Source: Pseudomonadota bacterium | Lineage (GTDB): Bacteria; Pseudomonadota; Gammaproteobacteria; Burkholderiales; Burkholderiaceae_C | Direction: 5' to 3' | DNA: 57,638 nucleotides | Assembly: GCA_030535425.1 (NCBI GenBank) | Contig: JAUNHQ010000011.1 | Location: 1-57,638, forward strand | Translations under genes and position numbers: made by a program | The notes under the pieces: generated by a model | What the model was told of the DNA's origin: nothing | The model's input: only the letters and a program-made list of their open reading frames with translations | Databases searched by the model: none | Shown here: in pieces, positions 47,234 to 55,700 of the stretch | Layout: every line of letters begins with the position of its first letter | How positions within the stretch are numbered: the stretch's first letter is position 1

Positions 47234-47749
47234 ATGCGGCCCATGCCCATGACAACGCCCCTCCCTTTCTCCCGTCTGCTGGCGGCGGCTGCACTGGCCG
47301 CCAGCGTCTTGCTGACAGGCTGCGGCAAAGAGGCCGCACCCGACGCCACCTTTGTGCTGCTGGATGGCTCGCACCAAACCACCGCCGAGATGAAAGGCAA
47401 GGTCACGCTGGTGAACTTCTGGGCCACCAGTTGCACCACCTGCGTGGCAGAGATGCCCGAGCTTGCCGCCACCTACAGCAAATACAAGGACAAGGGCTAC
47501 GACACCCTGGCCGTGGCCATGCAGTACGACACCCCCGCCTACGTGGTCAATTTCGCGCAGACACGCCAGTTGCCCTTCAAGGTGGCCATCGACAACACAG
47601 GCGCTGTTGCCAAGGCCTGGGGCGACGTCAAGCTAACCCCCACCACCTACCTGGTCAACAAGCAAGGCCAGATCGTCAAGCGCTACGTGGGCAAGCCCAA
47701 CTTTGCCGAGCTGCACCAGTTGATCGAAAAGCTGCTGGCCGAGGCGTAG
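47234..47749 (+). CDS. TlpA-like thioredoxin-fold lipoprotein
   Basis: A 171-residue protein with a signal peptide and lipobox LTGC near residue 29, so tethered in the envelope. The thioredoxin active site is NFWATSCTTCVAEMP (CTTC), with the cis-Pro in KLTPTTYLVNKQG. TlpA/ResA-type proteins reduce periplasmic disulfides, for example in apocytochrome c or CuA assembly. It could take electrons from the DsbD-like protein. Starts at 47243 or 47249 are also possible; no ribosome-binding site decides. Confidence 0.9.
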   Translation: MRPMPMTTPLPFSRLLAAAALAASVLLTGCGKEAAPDATFVLLDGSHQTTAEMKGKVTLVNFWATSCTTCVAEMPELAATYSKYKDKGYDTLAVAMQYDTPAYVVNFAQTRQLPFKVAIDNTGAVAKAWGDVKLTPTTYLVNKQGQIVKRYVGKPNFAELHQLIEKLLAEA

Positions 47750-47876
47750 CGCCTTTTCGCGTCTGCACCCTTGCCTGCATCCGCCCACCCTGCGGGTAAA
47801 CCCCGCGCGCCAGGATCCGCCCCATGCGTGAGACTCAAAAAATCTGCCCTCGCGGCGCTTGCAGCTGTCCTTTCTG

Positions 47877-49271
47877 ATGAGCACACCGCTTTACGCCCTC
47901 AGCGCCCAGCAACTGCTGGCCCACTACGCCGCGCGCACGCTCTCGCCGGTCGACGTCACTGCCGCCGTGCTGGCGCGCATCGAACAGTTCGACCCTTTGA
48001 TCCACGCCACCTGGGCAGTGGATGCCGAGGCGGCCCTGGCCCAGGCCCGCGCGTCTGAGCAGCGCTGGGCCCGGGGCACGGCGGGCGAGCTGGACGGCGT
48101 GCCCGTGACGCTGAAGGAAAACATCGCCACCCAGGGGCTGCCCGTGCCGCTGGGCAGCGCCAGCACCGCGCTGACACCCGCCCCGGCCGACGCCCCCGCC
48201 GCCGCGCGGCTGCGCCAGGCAGGCGCGGTGATGGTGTGCAAAACCACCATGCCCGACTTTGGCCTGCTGGGCGCGGCCCCGTCCAGCTTTCACCCGCTCA
48301 CGCGCAACCCCTGGGACACCCGCCGCAACACCGGCGGCTCCAGCTCTGGCGCGGGCGCGGCGGCCGCGGCGGGCTACGGCCCCTTGCACGTGGGCACCGA
48401 CATTGGCGGTTCGGTGCGCATTCCGGCGGGGTTTTGCGGCGTGTTCGGCCTCAAGCCCAGCTATGGCCGCGTGCCCTGCGTGCCCGCTGCGCCCGCGCGG
48501 GTCATTGGCCCCATCACCCGCACCGTGACCGACGCGGCCTTGCTGATGCGCGCCATCTCCCACCCCGACGCGCGCGACCCCACCAGCCTGCCGCCCCAGG
48601 CCATCGACTGGCTGATGCTGGATCGCTCTCCCCAGGGCCTGCGCATCGGCCTGTGGCTGGAGCCTGCCGCACCGTGGAAGGTGGACCCCGAGGTGCAGGC
48701 CGCCGTGCAAGCCGCCGCGCGTGCCTTCGAGCAGGCCGGCGCCATCGTCGAGCCCGTGCGGGACTGGACCACACCCGAGATGTTCCTGGGCATGCTCAAC
48801 TTCTTTTGCATGCGCTGCCGCACCGACTTGGCCGCCATGCCGCCCGAGCGGGCCGCGCGCGCGGCCGCTTATGTGCACAAGGCCGCCGCCCATGCGGGCA
48901 CGCTCAGCCCCGAAGACACGTTTGCCGCCTTCATGCAACTGCAAGCCATGCAGGCGGCCACCGTGGCGGCCACGCAGGCGTACGACTACGTGCTCTCGCC
49001 CGTTTCACCCGGGCTGCCCTTTGCGGCCGAAGCCACGTCCAGCCAGGGCGAAACCCCGTGGAAAGACGCACACTTCACCGCCGTGTTCAACCACTCCGGC
49101 CAGCCCGCCGCGTCCATCAACTGCGGCCATTCGCGCAGCGGCCTGCCCATTGGCCTGCAAATTGCCGGGCGCCGCTTTGACGATTTGGGCGTGCTGCAAA
49201 TGGCCCGCTTTTACGAAACCGTGCGCCTGCCCCAGCCCGCCTGGCCAGAGCCTGCCTCCCCCAGCGCGTGA
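47877..49271 (+). CDS. Amidase-signature-family amidase
   Basis: A 464-residue enzyme starting MSTPLYALSAQQLLAHYAAR. The Ser-cisSer-Lys triad is visible: LDGVPVTLKENIAT (Lys), RNTGGSSSGAGAA (cis-Ser) and GTDIGGSVRIPAGFCG (nucleophile Ser). It hydrolyses an amide of unknown identity in the cytoplasm. gatB and gatC are not adjacent, so a GatA role is unlikely. It converges with the cytochrome c' gene. Confidence 0.9.
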   Translation: MSTPLYALSAQQLLAHYAARTLSPVDVTAAVLARIEQFDPLIHATWAVDAEAALAQARASEQRWARGTAGELDGVPVTLKENIATQGLPVPLGSASTALTPAPADAPAAARLRQAGAVMVCKTTMPDFGLLGAAPSSFHPLTRNPWDTRRNTGGSSSGAGAAAAAGYGPLHVGTDIGGSVRIPAGFCGVFGLKPSYGRVPCVPAAPARVIGPITRTVTDAALLMRAISHPDARDPTSLPPQAIDWLMLDRSPQGLRIGLWLEPAAPWKVDPEVQAAVQAAARAFEQAGAIVEPVRDWTTPEMFLGMLNFFCMRCRTDLAAMPPERAARAAAYVHKAAAHAGTLSPEDTFAAFMQLQAMQAATVAATQAYDYVLSPVSPGLPFAAEATSSQGETPWKDAHFTAVFNHSGQPAASINCGHSRSGLPIGLQIAGRRFDDLGVLQMARFYETVRLPQPAWPEPASPSA

Positions 49272-49305
49272 CACCCATGCGCACTGGGGCCGCGCACAAG
49301 ACATT

Positions 49306-49362
49306 CATCAAAAAGGCCTTTTGCACGCATTACACAAAGGTTTTCAGCTATAAAAATAAAAG
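49306..49362 (-). repeat. Dispersed AT-rich repeat, copy between convergent genes
   Basis: On the minus strand: TTTTATTTTTATAGCTG, AAAACCTTTGTG, a spacer with GCGTGCAAAAGGCCTTTTTGATG. AGCTTAAAACCCTT subtype. Its AT-rich end follows the cytochrome c' hairpin, as at 37666-37728. Confidence 0.75.
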
Positions 49363-49397
49363 CAATCAAGCCCATCTGCCCCAACCGGCGGATGGGC
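49350..49397 (-). terminator. Terminator of the cytochrome c' gene
   Basis: GCCCATC (49370-49376) pairs with GATGGGC (49391-49397); extra pairing (GCC/GGC) continues toward the loop with one mismatch. On the minus strand TTGATTGCTTTTATTTTT follows. It starts 15 bp after the cytochrome c' stop. Confidence 0.7.
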
Positions 49398-49411
49398 AGC
49401 ACTGCTTGGCT

Positions 49412-49873
49412 TTAGCGGTTGCGGTACGCGTCGTGGCAGGCCTTGCAGCTTTGCGCCGCAGGGCCAAAGGCGGCCTTGAGCTGGTCCAGGTTGCCCGTCT
49501 TGGCGGCGGCCGAGAGCTTGGCCACTTCGGCCAGCATCTTCTCGTTCAAGTCCTTGAACTTGTCCTGCTCTTGCCAAATGCTGGGCTTGGCCTTGGTGTT
49601 CAGCCCCTTGTCGGAACCGGCGACAAAGCCTGCGGCCGGCAGCTTGGCCACTGCGGCAATCACCTCGCCATCGGCGGCAGCGGTGGCGGCATCAAAAGGT
49701 GCCCGGCCATTGGCCATGGCGCCCAGGCGGCTGAAGTGCGTGCCCAGCACGGAAAACGCGCTTTGGCGGTACTTGATGGCATCTTCCGTCTTGGCAAACT
49801 GCTGCGCAGCGGCGGGCACGGCCACGGCAGCGACGGCGGCAGCCAGCATGGCAGCTCGGATCATGTGTTTCAT
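49412..49873 (-). CDS. Cytochrome c' (high-spin class II c-type cytochrome)
   Basis: A 153-residue periplasmic protein with a signal peptide ending near VPAAAQ. Four-helix-bundle segments include EDAIKYRQSAFSVLGTHFSRLGAMANG, and a single heme motif CKACH lies at the C-terminus (AQSCKACHDAYRNR), the class II position. Cytochromes c' bind NO and CO and protect against nitrosative stress. AAGGAG precedes the ATG at 49873. The divergent neighbour is a cytochrome b561, a common pairing. Confidence 0.92.
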   Translation of the reverse strand: MKHMIRAAMLAAAVAAVAVPAAAQQFAKTEDAIKYRQSAFSVLGTHFSRLGAMANGRAPFDAATAAADGEVIAAVAKLPAAGFVAGSDKGLNTKAKPSIWQEQDKFKDLNEKMLAEVAKLSAAAKTGNLDQLKAAFGPAAQSCKACHDAYRNR

Positions 49874-50085
49874 CGTGAAAGACTCCTTGGGGTTGGTGTG
49901 AACACTCTGGCGGCAAGCCCAGCGCCTGCGCGGGCACGCACTACACTTGGCCACCCAGGGCGCAGCATAGCGCCTTTGCCGCTGCGCCCAGCCATCACCC
50001 GCATCCACCCGCTGCGGGGCCATGGCCGGCCGGGGCCAACATCCGCCACCTGCTTTTGCCTTTCCTCCCGCTGGAGTGCCGCCGC

Positions 50086-50760
50086 ATGAACCGCATCCGC
50101 ATCTGGGACTTGCCCACCCGCCTGTTTCACTGGACGCTGGCAGCCAGCGTCATTGCGCTGGTGCTCACCGCCAAAGTCGGCGGCAACGCCATGAACTGGC
50201 ACTTCCGCCTGGGCTACGTGGTTTTTGCCCTGCTGGTGTTTCGGCTGTTGTGGGGTTTTGTCGGCGGGCACTGGTCGCGCTTTGCCAGCTTCTGGCCCAC
50301 ACCGGCGCGGCTGGCGCGCTATCTGGGCGGCCGCGCCACGGCGGCGGACACGGCCGGGCACAACCCGCTGGGCGCCTTGTCGGTGCTGGCCATGCTGGCC
50401 GTGCTGGGCTTGCAAGTGGCTTCGGGCCTGATGACGGATGACGAAATCGCCTTTGCCGGCCCCTTGACCGCGCTGGTTTCGGGCGAGTGGGTGGCCCGCA
50501 TGAGCAGCTGGCACAAGTCCTGGGGGCAGTACCTGGTCATCGGGCTGGCCGCACTGCACGTGCTGGCCATTGCCGTGTATGCACTGCGGCGCCACAACCT
50601 GGTCGGCCCCATGGTACTGGGCGACAAGACCCTGCCAGCCCAGCTGCCGGCCGCGCGCGACACCGCGGGCACGCTGGCGCTGGCCGCGCTGCTGCTGGCG
50701 GTGGCCGCAGGGGTGGTCTACGCCGTGCTGCAACTGGGCCAGCGCGCCATGCTGGGCTGA
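50086..50760 (+). CDS. Cytochrome b561/b-domain membrane protein
   Basis: A 224-residue membrane protein with about five helices. Candidate heme ligands are in IWDLPTRLFHWTLAAS near residue 15, MNWHFRLGYVVFALLVFRLLWGF near 40 and SWHKSWGQYLVIGLAALHVLAIAVY near 150. It probably exchanges electrons between the quinone pool and the divergently encoded cytochrome c'. GGAG lies upstream of the ATG at 50086. A second, shorter b561 gene lies at 17784-18305. Confidence 0.9.
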   Translation: MNRIRIWDLPTRLFHWTLAASVIALVLTAKVGGNAMNWHFRLGYVVFALLVFRLLWGFVGGHWSRFASFWPTPARLARYLGGRATAADTAGHNPLGALSVLAMLAVLGLQVASGLMTDDEIAFAGPLTALVSGEWVARMSSWHKSWGQYLVIGLAALHVLAIAVYALRRHNLVGPMVLGDKTLPAQLPAARDTAGTLALAALLLAVAAGVVYAVLQLGQRAMLG

Positions 50761-50792
50761 AAGCGCCCCCTTTTCCCCTCAAGCCTTTGGCC

Positions 50793-51293
50793 ATGGATAC
50801 CCGCCCCCCTGTTGACATCAGCGTGGCCAGCCTGCCCGAGCACCTGGCTGGCGCCCGCGCCCTGTTTGAGGAATACGCCGAGCAGCTGGGACTGGATTTG
50901 CAGTTTCAGGGCTTTGCGCAAGAGCTGGCCGCGCTGCCAGGCGATTACACCGAAGCACGCGGCGGCACCTTGCTGCTGGCCTGGGTGGATGGCGAGCTGG
51001 CTGGCTGCTGCGCGCTGCGCGCCATTGAGGACGTGGATTACCCCAACGCCAGCGAGATGAAACGCCTGTTCGTGCGCAAGGCCTTTCGTGGCTTTGGCCT
51101 GGGCCGCCAGCTGGCCGAGGCCATCCTCGAGGCCGCTGTGCGCCTGGGCTATGACTGCGTGCTGCTGGACACGCTGGACGACATGGAATCGGCCCGCGCG
51201 CTGTATGAAGAGCTGGGGTTTGAAGAGATTCCGCCTTACTACCACAACCCCCTGCCGGGCGCGCACTACCTGAAGGTGGACTTGCGCGCCTGA
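50793..51293 (+). CDS. GNAT-family N-acetyltransferase
   Basis: A 166-residue single-domain enzyme. The acetyl-CoA-binding motif A is MKRLFVRKAFRGFGLGRQLAEAIL near 88-112, followed by LLDTLDDMESARALYEELGFEEI. The acceptor substrate is unknown. The start is the ATG at 50793, 32 bp after the cytochrome b gene, so it may be its downstream operon partner; the earlier open frame overlaps that gene. Confidence 0.88.
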   Translation: MDTRPPVDISVASLPEHLAGARALFEEYAEQLGLDLQFQGFAQELAALPGDYTEARGGTLLLAWVDGELAGCCALRAIEDVDYPNASEMKRLFVRKAFRGFGLGRQLAEAILEAAVRLGYDCVLLDTLDDMESARALYEELGFEEIPPYYHNPLPGAHYLKVDLRA

Positions 51294-51335
51294 CACCCGC
51301 GCTGGCTTAATACCGGCTCCGCGCGATACCCAAAG

Positions 51336-51388
51336 AAAAAAGGCTTTCGCGCGCTTTCAGCAATCGTTTTAAGCCATATAAAACACAG
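51336..51388 (-). repeat. Dispersed AT-rich repeat, copy between convergent genes
   Basis: On the minus strand: GTTTTATATGGCTTAAAACGATTG, then GCGCGCGAAAGCCTTTTTTCTTTG. The left ATAGCT has drifted to ATGGCT, but the rest of the AGCTTAAAACCCTT subtype is kept. Confidence 0.7.
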
Positions 51389-51402
51389 CGGAAAGCGGCG
51401 TG

Positions 51403-51464
51403 CCGCCCTCAAGACTCCCAAGGCCCGTCGCTGCGGGCAAGAAAGCCTGGGGGCTTGCGGGCGG
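51403..51464. terminator. Long imperfect hairpin between GNAT and peroxiredoxin genes
   Basis: Outer arms CCGCCC-CAAG (from 51403) and CTTG-GGGCGG (to 51464) pair with a few mismatches around an inner stem GCCCG/CGGGC. It starts 7 bp after the peroxiredoxin stop. No clean T run follows, so it may act as a weak terminator or RNA end-stabiliser. Confidence 0.4.
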
Positions 51465-51470
51465 ACTTGA

Positions 51471-51977
51471 TCAGCCCTTGGCTTGCGCCAGCAACGTGGC
51501 CGCGTCGCTCACTTCAAACTTGCCCGGGGCTTCCACGTTCAGCACGGCCACTTTGCCGTCTTTCACCAGCATCGAATAGCGGTTGCTGCGCAGGCCCAGG
51601 CCTTTGCCCGTCAAGTCCAGCGTCAGGCCCGTGGCCTTGGCAAAGGCGGCGTCGCCATCGGCCAGCATGCGGATCTTGCCTGCGGTTTTCTGATCGCGCG
51701 CCCAGGCGCCCATGACGAACGGGTCGTTGACCGACAGGCACCAGATCTCGTCCACACCGGCGGCTTTGAGCGCGTCGTGGCTGTGCAGGTAGCCCGGCAC
51801 GTGCTGGGCCGAGCAGGTGGGGGTGAAGGCGCCAGGCACTGCAAACAGGGCAATCGTCTTGCCTGCGGCGGCGGCACGCACGTCCACCGGGTTGGGGCCT
51901 AAGCTGCAACCGTTGCCCTCGGTTTCCATGTATTCGGACAGGGTCACGGCAGGCAGGGCATCACCGACTTGGATCAT
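51471..51977 (-). CDS. Glutaredoxin-type peroxiredoxin (Prx5 subfamily)
   Basis: A 168-residue protein with the peroxidatic Cys at residue 55 in VPGAFTPTCSAQHVPGYL, the Prx5 signature; a second Cys lies at 79 (IWCLSVND). FVMGAWARDQ and LRSNRYSMLVKDGKV are typical. It reduces H2O2 and organic peroxides using glutaredoxin or thioredoxin. AAGGAG precedes the ATG at 51977. The terminator of the ribosomal-protein operon ends only about 14 nt upstream, so its own promoter must overlap that element, or it relies on read-through. Confidence 0.93.
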   Translation of the reverse strand: MIQVGDALPAVTLSEYMETEGNGCSLGPNPVDVRAAAAGKTIALFAVPGAFTPTCSAQHVPGYLHSHDALKAAGVDEIWCLSVNDPFVMGAWARDQKTAGKIRMLADGDAAFAKATGLTLDLTGKGLGLRSNRYSMLVKDGKVAVLNVEAPGKFEVSDAATLLAQAKG

Positions 51978-51990
51978 GAAAAAACTCCTT

Positions 51991-52026
51991 GAAAAAAGAA
52001 AACGGCCCACACAAAGGTGGGCCGTT
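51991..52026 (-). terminator. Rho-independent terminator of the rplC-rpsQ operon
   Basis: Perfect 10-bp arms AACGGCCCAC and GTGGGCCGTT (52001-52010, 52017-52026) with a 6-nt loop. On the minus strand TTCTTTTTTC follows. It lies 57 bp after the rpsQ stop and directly before the peroxiredoxin gene on the same strand. Confidence 0.88.
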
Positions 52027-52083
52027 GGGCTTTACCCGCGGCAGCGCAAAAACCTGACGCGGGTGGCGGGTGAAGGCATGGCC

Positions 52084-52353
52084 TTACACCACGGCGGCTT
52101 TTTGCACCAGACGCGTGGCCACCCAGTTCTTGGTCTTGGACAGCGGGCGGCTTTCGGTGATCTCGATCACGTCACCCAGCTTGTACTCGCCGTTTTCGTC
52201 GTGCGCGTGGTACTTGCTGGACTTGATCACGATCTTGCCGTAGATCGGGTGCTTAACGCGGCGCTCGATCAGCACCGTCACGGTCTTGGCGCGCTTGTCG
52301 CTGACGACCTTGCCGACCAGGGTGCGCTTGAGGGATTTCTTTTCTTCCGTCAT
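52084..52353 (-). CDS. rpsQ: 30S ribosomal protein S17
   Basis: An 89-residue protein starting [20 protein letters not shown], with [27 protein letters not shown] and [19 protein letters not shown] typical of S17. It binds the 5' domain of 16S rRNA. Last gene of the ribosomal operon before the terminator. The in-frame ORF extends 13 codons upstream into rpmC and is not the real start. Confidence 0.97.
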   Translation of the reverse strand: MTEEKKSLKRTLVGKVVSDKRAKTVTVLIERRVKHPIYGKIVIKSSKYHAHDENGEYKLGDVIEITESRPLSKTKNWVATRLVQKAAVV

Positions 52354-52363
52354 GGTCACTTCC

Positions 52364-52561
52364 TTACTTGGCGGCGGCTTGCTTTTCAGCAATCAGCGTC
52401 TTGGCGCGGGCAATGGCGCGGCGCGTGGTCTTGAGCTGGCTGGTGTTGTTCAGCTGCTGCGTGGCTTTTTGCATGCGCAGGTTGAAGTGGGCCTTTTGCA
52501 GCTCCTTCACCTCGGCTTGCAGGCCGGCCACGTCCTTCTTGCGCAGTTCTGCGGTTTTCAT
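52364..52561 (-). CDS. rpmC: 50S ribosomal protein L29
   Basis: A 65-residue helical protein starting [20 protein letters not shown], with the conserved [30 protein letters not shown]. It sits near the exit tunnel and the SRP/trigger-factor docking site. It is in the standard place between rplP and rpsQ. Confidence 0.97.
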   Translation of the reverse strand: MKTAELRKKDVAGLQAEVKELQKAHFNLRMQKATQQLNNTSQLKTTRRAIARAKTLIAEKQAAAK

Positions 52562-52579
52562 CTGGCAAATCCTTCCTGA

Positions 52580-52996
52580 TTACTGGCCGATCATGCGGGT
52601 GACGAAGGTGGTGCGCAGCGGCAGCTTGGCAGCGGCCAGGGCAAACGCCTCGCGCGCCAGCGCTTCGGGCACGCCCACGATTTCGTAGAGCACCTTGCCG
52701 GGCTGGATCTCGGCCACGTAGTACTCGGGGTTGCCCTTGCCGTTACCCATACGCACTTCAGCGGGCTTGGTAGAAATGGGCTTGTCCGGGAACACACGGA
52801 TCCAGATGCGGCCGCCACGCTTGACGTGGCGCGAAATGGCGCGGCGCGCCGATTCGATCTGGCGCGCCGTCAGGCGGCCACGATCGGTGGACTTCAGGCC
52901 GAAGTCGCCAAAGGCCACGGTGTTGCCACGGGTGGCGATACCCGTGTTGCGGCCCTTGTGCTCCTTGCGGTACTTTCTGCGTGCAGGTTGCAGCAT
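52580..52996 (-). CDS. rplP: 50S ribosomal protein L16
   Basis: A 138-residue protein starting [17 protein letters not shown], with the [15 protein letters not shown] segment and the arginine-rich [20 protein letters not shown], which holds the Arg hydroxylated in some bacteria. It contacts the A-site tRNA elbow in the 50S subunit. Its start follows the rpsC stop by 3 nt. Confidence 0.98.
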   Translation of the reverse strand: MLQPARRKYRKEHKGRNTGIATRGNTVAFGDFGLKSTDRGRLTARQIESARRAISRHVKRGGRIWIRVFPDKPISTKPAEVRMGNGKGNPEYYVAEIQPGKVLYEIVGVPEALAREAFALAAAKLPLRTTFVTRMIGQ

Positions 52997-52999
52997 GGT

Positions 53000-53881
53000 T
53001 TACTCTCCTTGGGCGCCGTCCGCTGCTGCGGCGGGCGCGGCTGTGCGGACGCGCTTAACGGCGGGTTTGGTGTCGGCCCCTTGGCCTTCGGCGGGTTTGT
53101 CGCTGCCATCGGCAGGCGCCGTGTTGGTGCCTGCGCCACGGCGCGGACCGCCACGGCGCTCGCCGCCACGGCCATCGCGGCGCGGGCCGCGCGGGCCACG
53201 GCGCTCTTCACCCTCGGGGCGGGGTGTGGAGTCCAGCGAAGGCGCGTCGTTGCGGCCCAGCGTGTCGCCTTTGTAGACCCAGACCTTGACGCCGATGACG
53301 CCGTAGGTGGTCTTGGCTTCGCTGAAACCGTAGTCGATGTCCGCGCGCAGGGTGTGCAGGGGCACGCGGCCTTCGCGGTACCACTCGGTGCGGGCGATTT
53401 CGATGCCGTTCAGGCGGCCGGCAGACATGATCTTGATGCCTTGGGCGCCCAGGCGCATGGCGTTCTGCATGGCACGCTTCATGGCGCGGCGGAACATGAT
53501 GCGCTTTTCCAGCTGCTGGGTGATGCTGTCGGCAATCAGCTGGGCATCGACTTCGGGCTTGCGCACCTCTTCGATGTTGACGGCCACGGGCACGCCCAGT
53601 TGTTCGGCCAGGTCTTTCTTGAGCTTTTCGATGTCCTCGCCTTTCTTGCCGATCACCACACCCGGGCGGGCCGAGTAGATGGTGATGCGGGCGTTCTTGG
53701 CGGGGCGCTCGATCAGCACGCGCGAAACGGCGGCGTTCTTGAGCTTGGACTTGAGGTACTCGCGCACCTTGATGTCCTCGGCCAGCATGCCGGCGAAGTC
53801 ACGGTTGTTGGCGTACCAGCGGCTGGCCCAGTTGCGGCTGACGGAAAGACGAAAGCCGGTTGGATGGATTTTCTGTCCCAT
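53000..53881 (-). CDS. rpsC: 30S ribosomal protein S3 with long C-terminal tail
   Basis: A 293-residue protein starting [18 protein letters not shown]. The KH domain ([20 protein letters not shown] near 70) and the C-domain ([29 protein letters not shown]) are normal. E. coli S3 ends at residue 233; here about 60 more residues follow, first Arg/Gly-rich ([19 protein letters not shown]) and then Ala/Asp-rich. Such tails are seen in betaproteobacteria. It forms part of the mRNA entry helicase. The true start is the ATG at 53881. Confidence 0.97.
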   Translation of the reverse strand: MGQKIHPTGFRLSVSRNWASRWYANNRDFAGMLAEDIKVREYLKSKLKNAAVSRVLIERPAKNARITIYSARPGVVIGKKGEDIEKLKKDLAEQLGVPVAVNIEEVRKPEVDAQLIADSITQQLEKRIMFRRAMKRAMQNAMRLGAQGIKIMSAGRLNGIEIARTEWYREGRVPLHTLRADIDYGFSEAKTTYGVIGVKVWVYKGDTLGRNDAPSLDSTPRPEGEERRGPRGPRRDGRGGERRGGPRRGAGTNTAPADGSDKPAEGQGADTKPAVKRVRTAAPAAAADGAQGE

Positions 53882-53900
53882 GTTTCTCCAGGCCTTTTGG

Positions 53901-54236
53901 TTAGTTGCCAACGGTCACGTACACATGGCACGTGGGTTTGGACAGGCGTGCGCCACGGCCCTTGGCGCGGGCGGCCGAGCGCTTGAGCGTGGTGCCCTGC
54001 TCGACATAGATGGTTTTCACACGCAGCTCGTCGATGTCGGCGCCGTCGTTGTGCTCGGCGTTGGCGATGGCCGACTCCAGCACTTTCTTGATGATGCCGG
54101 CGGCTTTCTTCTGCGTGAAGCTGAGAATGTTGAGAGCCTGATCCACTTTCTTGCCGCGGATCAGGTCGGCCACGAGGCGCCCCTTGTCGACCGACAGGCG
54201 CACGCCTCGCAGGACTGCACGGGTTTCGGTTGCCAT
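53901..54236 (-). CDS. rplV: 50S ribosomal protein L22
   Basis: A 111-residue protein starting [16 protein letters not shown] after an initial short leader (MAT). [20 protein letters not shown] and the C-terminal hairpin tip [19 protein letters not shown]-type loop that lines the exit tunnel are intact (here [19 protein letters not shown]). Standard place between rpsS and rpsC. Confidence 0.97.
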   Translation of the reverse strand: MATETRAVLRGVRLSVDKGRLVADLIRGKKVDQALNILSFTQKKAAGIIKKVLESAIANAEHNDGADIDELRVKTIYVEQGTTLKRSAARAKGRGARLSKPTCHVYVTVGN

Positions 54237-54248
54237 GGTGCTTGTTCC

Positions 54249-54524
54249 TTATTTCTTGGCTTTCTTGTCCGCCGCGTGGCCCTTGAAGGTGCGCGTCAGA
54301 GCAAATTCGCCCAGCTTGTGGCCCACCATCTGGTCGGTCACGTACACCGGCACGTGCTGCTTGCCGTTGTGCACGGCGATCGTCAGTCCGATGAACTCGG
54401 GCAGGATCATGGAGCGGCGCGACCAGGTCTTGATGGGCTTCTTGTCCTTGCTGGCCACGGCCTTGTCGACCTTGGCGAGCAGGTGGTGGTCCACAAACGG
54501 ACCCTTTTTCAGAGAACGAGTCAT
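54249..54524 (-). CDS. rpsS: 30S ribosomal protein S19
   Basis: A 91-residue protein starting [19 protein letters not shown], with [21 protein letters not shown] and [20 protein letters not shown] typical of S19. It binds the 30S head near the A-site finger. It lies 12 bp after rplB. Confidence 0.98.
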   Translation of the reverse strand: MTRSLKKGPFVDHHLLAKVDKAVASKDKKPIKTWSRRSMILPEFIGLTIAVHNGKQHVPVYVTDQMVGHKLGEFALTRTFKGHAADKKAKK

Positions 54525-54536
54525 TTGCGGGAGTCC

Positions 54537-55361
54537 TTATTTCTTGCGACGCGAAACGATCATGTTCTGCGTGCGCTTGTTGGAGCGCGTGCGGTAGCCC
54601 TTGGTCAGGTTGCCCCATGGGTCAACCGGGTGACGGCCCGACTTGGAGCGGCCCTCACCACCACCCATCGGGTGATCGACCGGGTTCATCACGATGCCGC
54701 GCACGGTCGGGCGGATGCCCATCCAGCGCTTCACACCGGCCTTGCCCAGCTGGCGCAGGCTGTGCTCTTCGTTGGCCACTTCGCCAATGGTGGCGCGGCA
54801 CTCGATGTGGATCTTGCGCACTTCACCCGAGCGCATGCGCACCTGGGCGTAGGTGCCTTCACGCGCCAGCAGCGTGGCAGAGGTGCCGGCCGAACGGGCA
54901 ATCTGCGCACCGGCACCGGGCTTGAGCTCGATGCAGTGGATGGTGGAGCCCACAGGGATGTTGCGGATGGGCAGGGTGTTGCCGGCGCGGATGGGCGCCT
55001 CGGAGCCGCTCATGAGCTGGCTGCCGACTTCCACGCCACGCGGGGCGATGATGTAGCGACGCTCGCCGTCGGCATAGCACACCAGGGCGATGTGGGCCGA
55101 GCGGTTGGGGTCGTACTCAATACGCTCCACCTTGGCGGCAATGCCGTCTTTGTTGCGGCGGAAATCGATCACGCGGTAGTGGTGGCGATGACCGCCGCCC
55201 TTGTGGCGCGTGGTGATGCGGCCATTGTTGTTGCGGCCTGCCTTCTGGAATTGCGGCTCCAGCAGGGGGGCAAAGCCCGCACCCTTGTGCAGGTGATCAC
55301 GGGTAACCTTGACCATGGCGCGGCGGCCGGCCGAGGTCGGTTTCATCTTGATGACAGCCAT
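54537..55361 (-). CDS. rplB: 50S ribosomal protein L2
   Basis: A 274-residue protein starting [19 protein letters not shown]. It has the OB-fold region ([12 protein letters not shown]) and the conserved C-terminal [21 protein letters not shown], which holds the His close to the peptidyl-transferase centre. Needed for subunit association. Normal length. Confidence 0.98.
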   Translation of the reverse strand: MAVIKMKPTSAGRRAMVKVTRDHLHKGAGFAPLLEPQFQKAGRNNNGRITTRHKGGGHRHHYRVIDFRRNKDGIAAKVERIEYDPNRSAHIALVCYADGERRYIIAPRGVEVGSQLMSGSEAPIRAGNTLPIRNIPVGSTIHCIELKPGAGAQIARSAGTSATLLAREGTYAQVRMRSGEVRKIHIECRATIGEVANEEHSLRQLGKAGVKRWMGIRPTVRGIVMNPVDHPMGGGEGRSKSGRHPVDPWGNLTKGYRTRSNKRTQNMIVSRRKK

Positions 55362-55364
55362 GGT

Positions 55365-55700
55365 TTACGCAGCCTCCCCGGACAGGTTCAGCTCTTGACC
55401 TTCCTTGAGCAGCACATAAGCCTTGCGCACGTGATCGCGCCGGCCAATGGTGCGCCCGAAGCGCTTGGTCTTGCCTTTGATGTTGGCCACCGACACGGCC
55501 TTGACCTGCACGTTGAACAGCAGCTCAACCGCCGCCTTGATTTCAGGCTTGGTGGCATCGCGCAGCACCTTGAAGGTGACGGCGTTGGACTTCTCGGCCA
55601 CCATGGTGGCTTTTTCGGAAATCACCGGAGCGACGAGCACCTGCATCAGGCGGCCCTCGTCGAACTGGCGCTCCTTGGGGGACGGGTTGATGCGGCTCAT
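55365..55700 (-). CDS. rplW: 50S ribosomal protein L23
   Basis: A 111-residue protein with [30 protein letters not shown] and the rRNA-binding [27 protein letters not shown]. It docks trigger factor and SRP at the tunnel exit. The first ten residues ([10 protein letters not shown]) form a small extension relative to E. coli. Its ATG overlaps the rplD stop as ATGA. Confidence 0.96.
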   Translation of the reverse strand: MSRINPSPKERQFDEGRLMQVLVAPVISEKATMVAEKSNAVTFKVLRDATKPEIKAAVELLFNVQVKAVSVANIKGKTKRFGRTIGRRDHVRKAYVLLKEGQELNLSGEAA

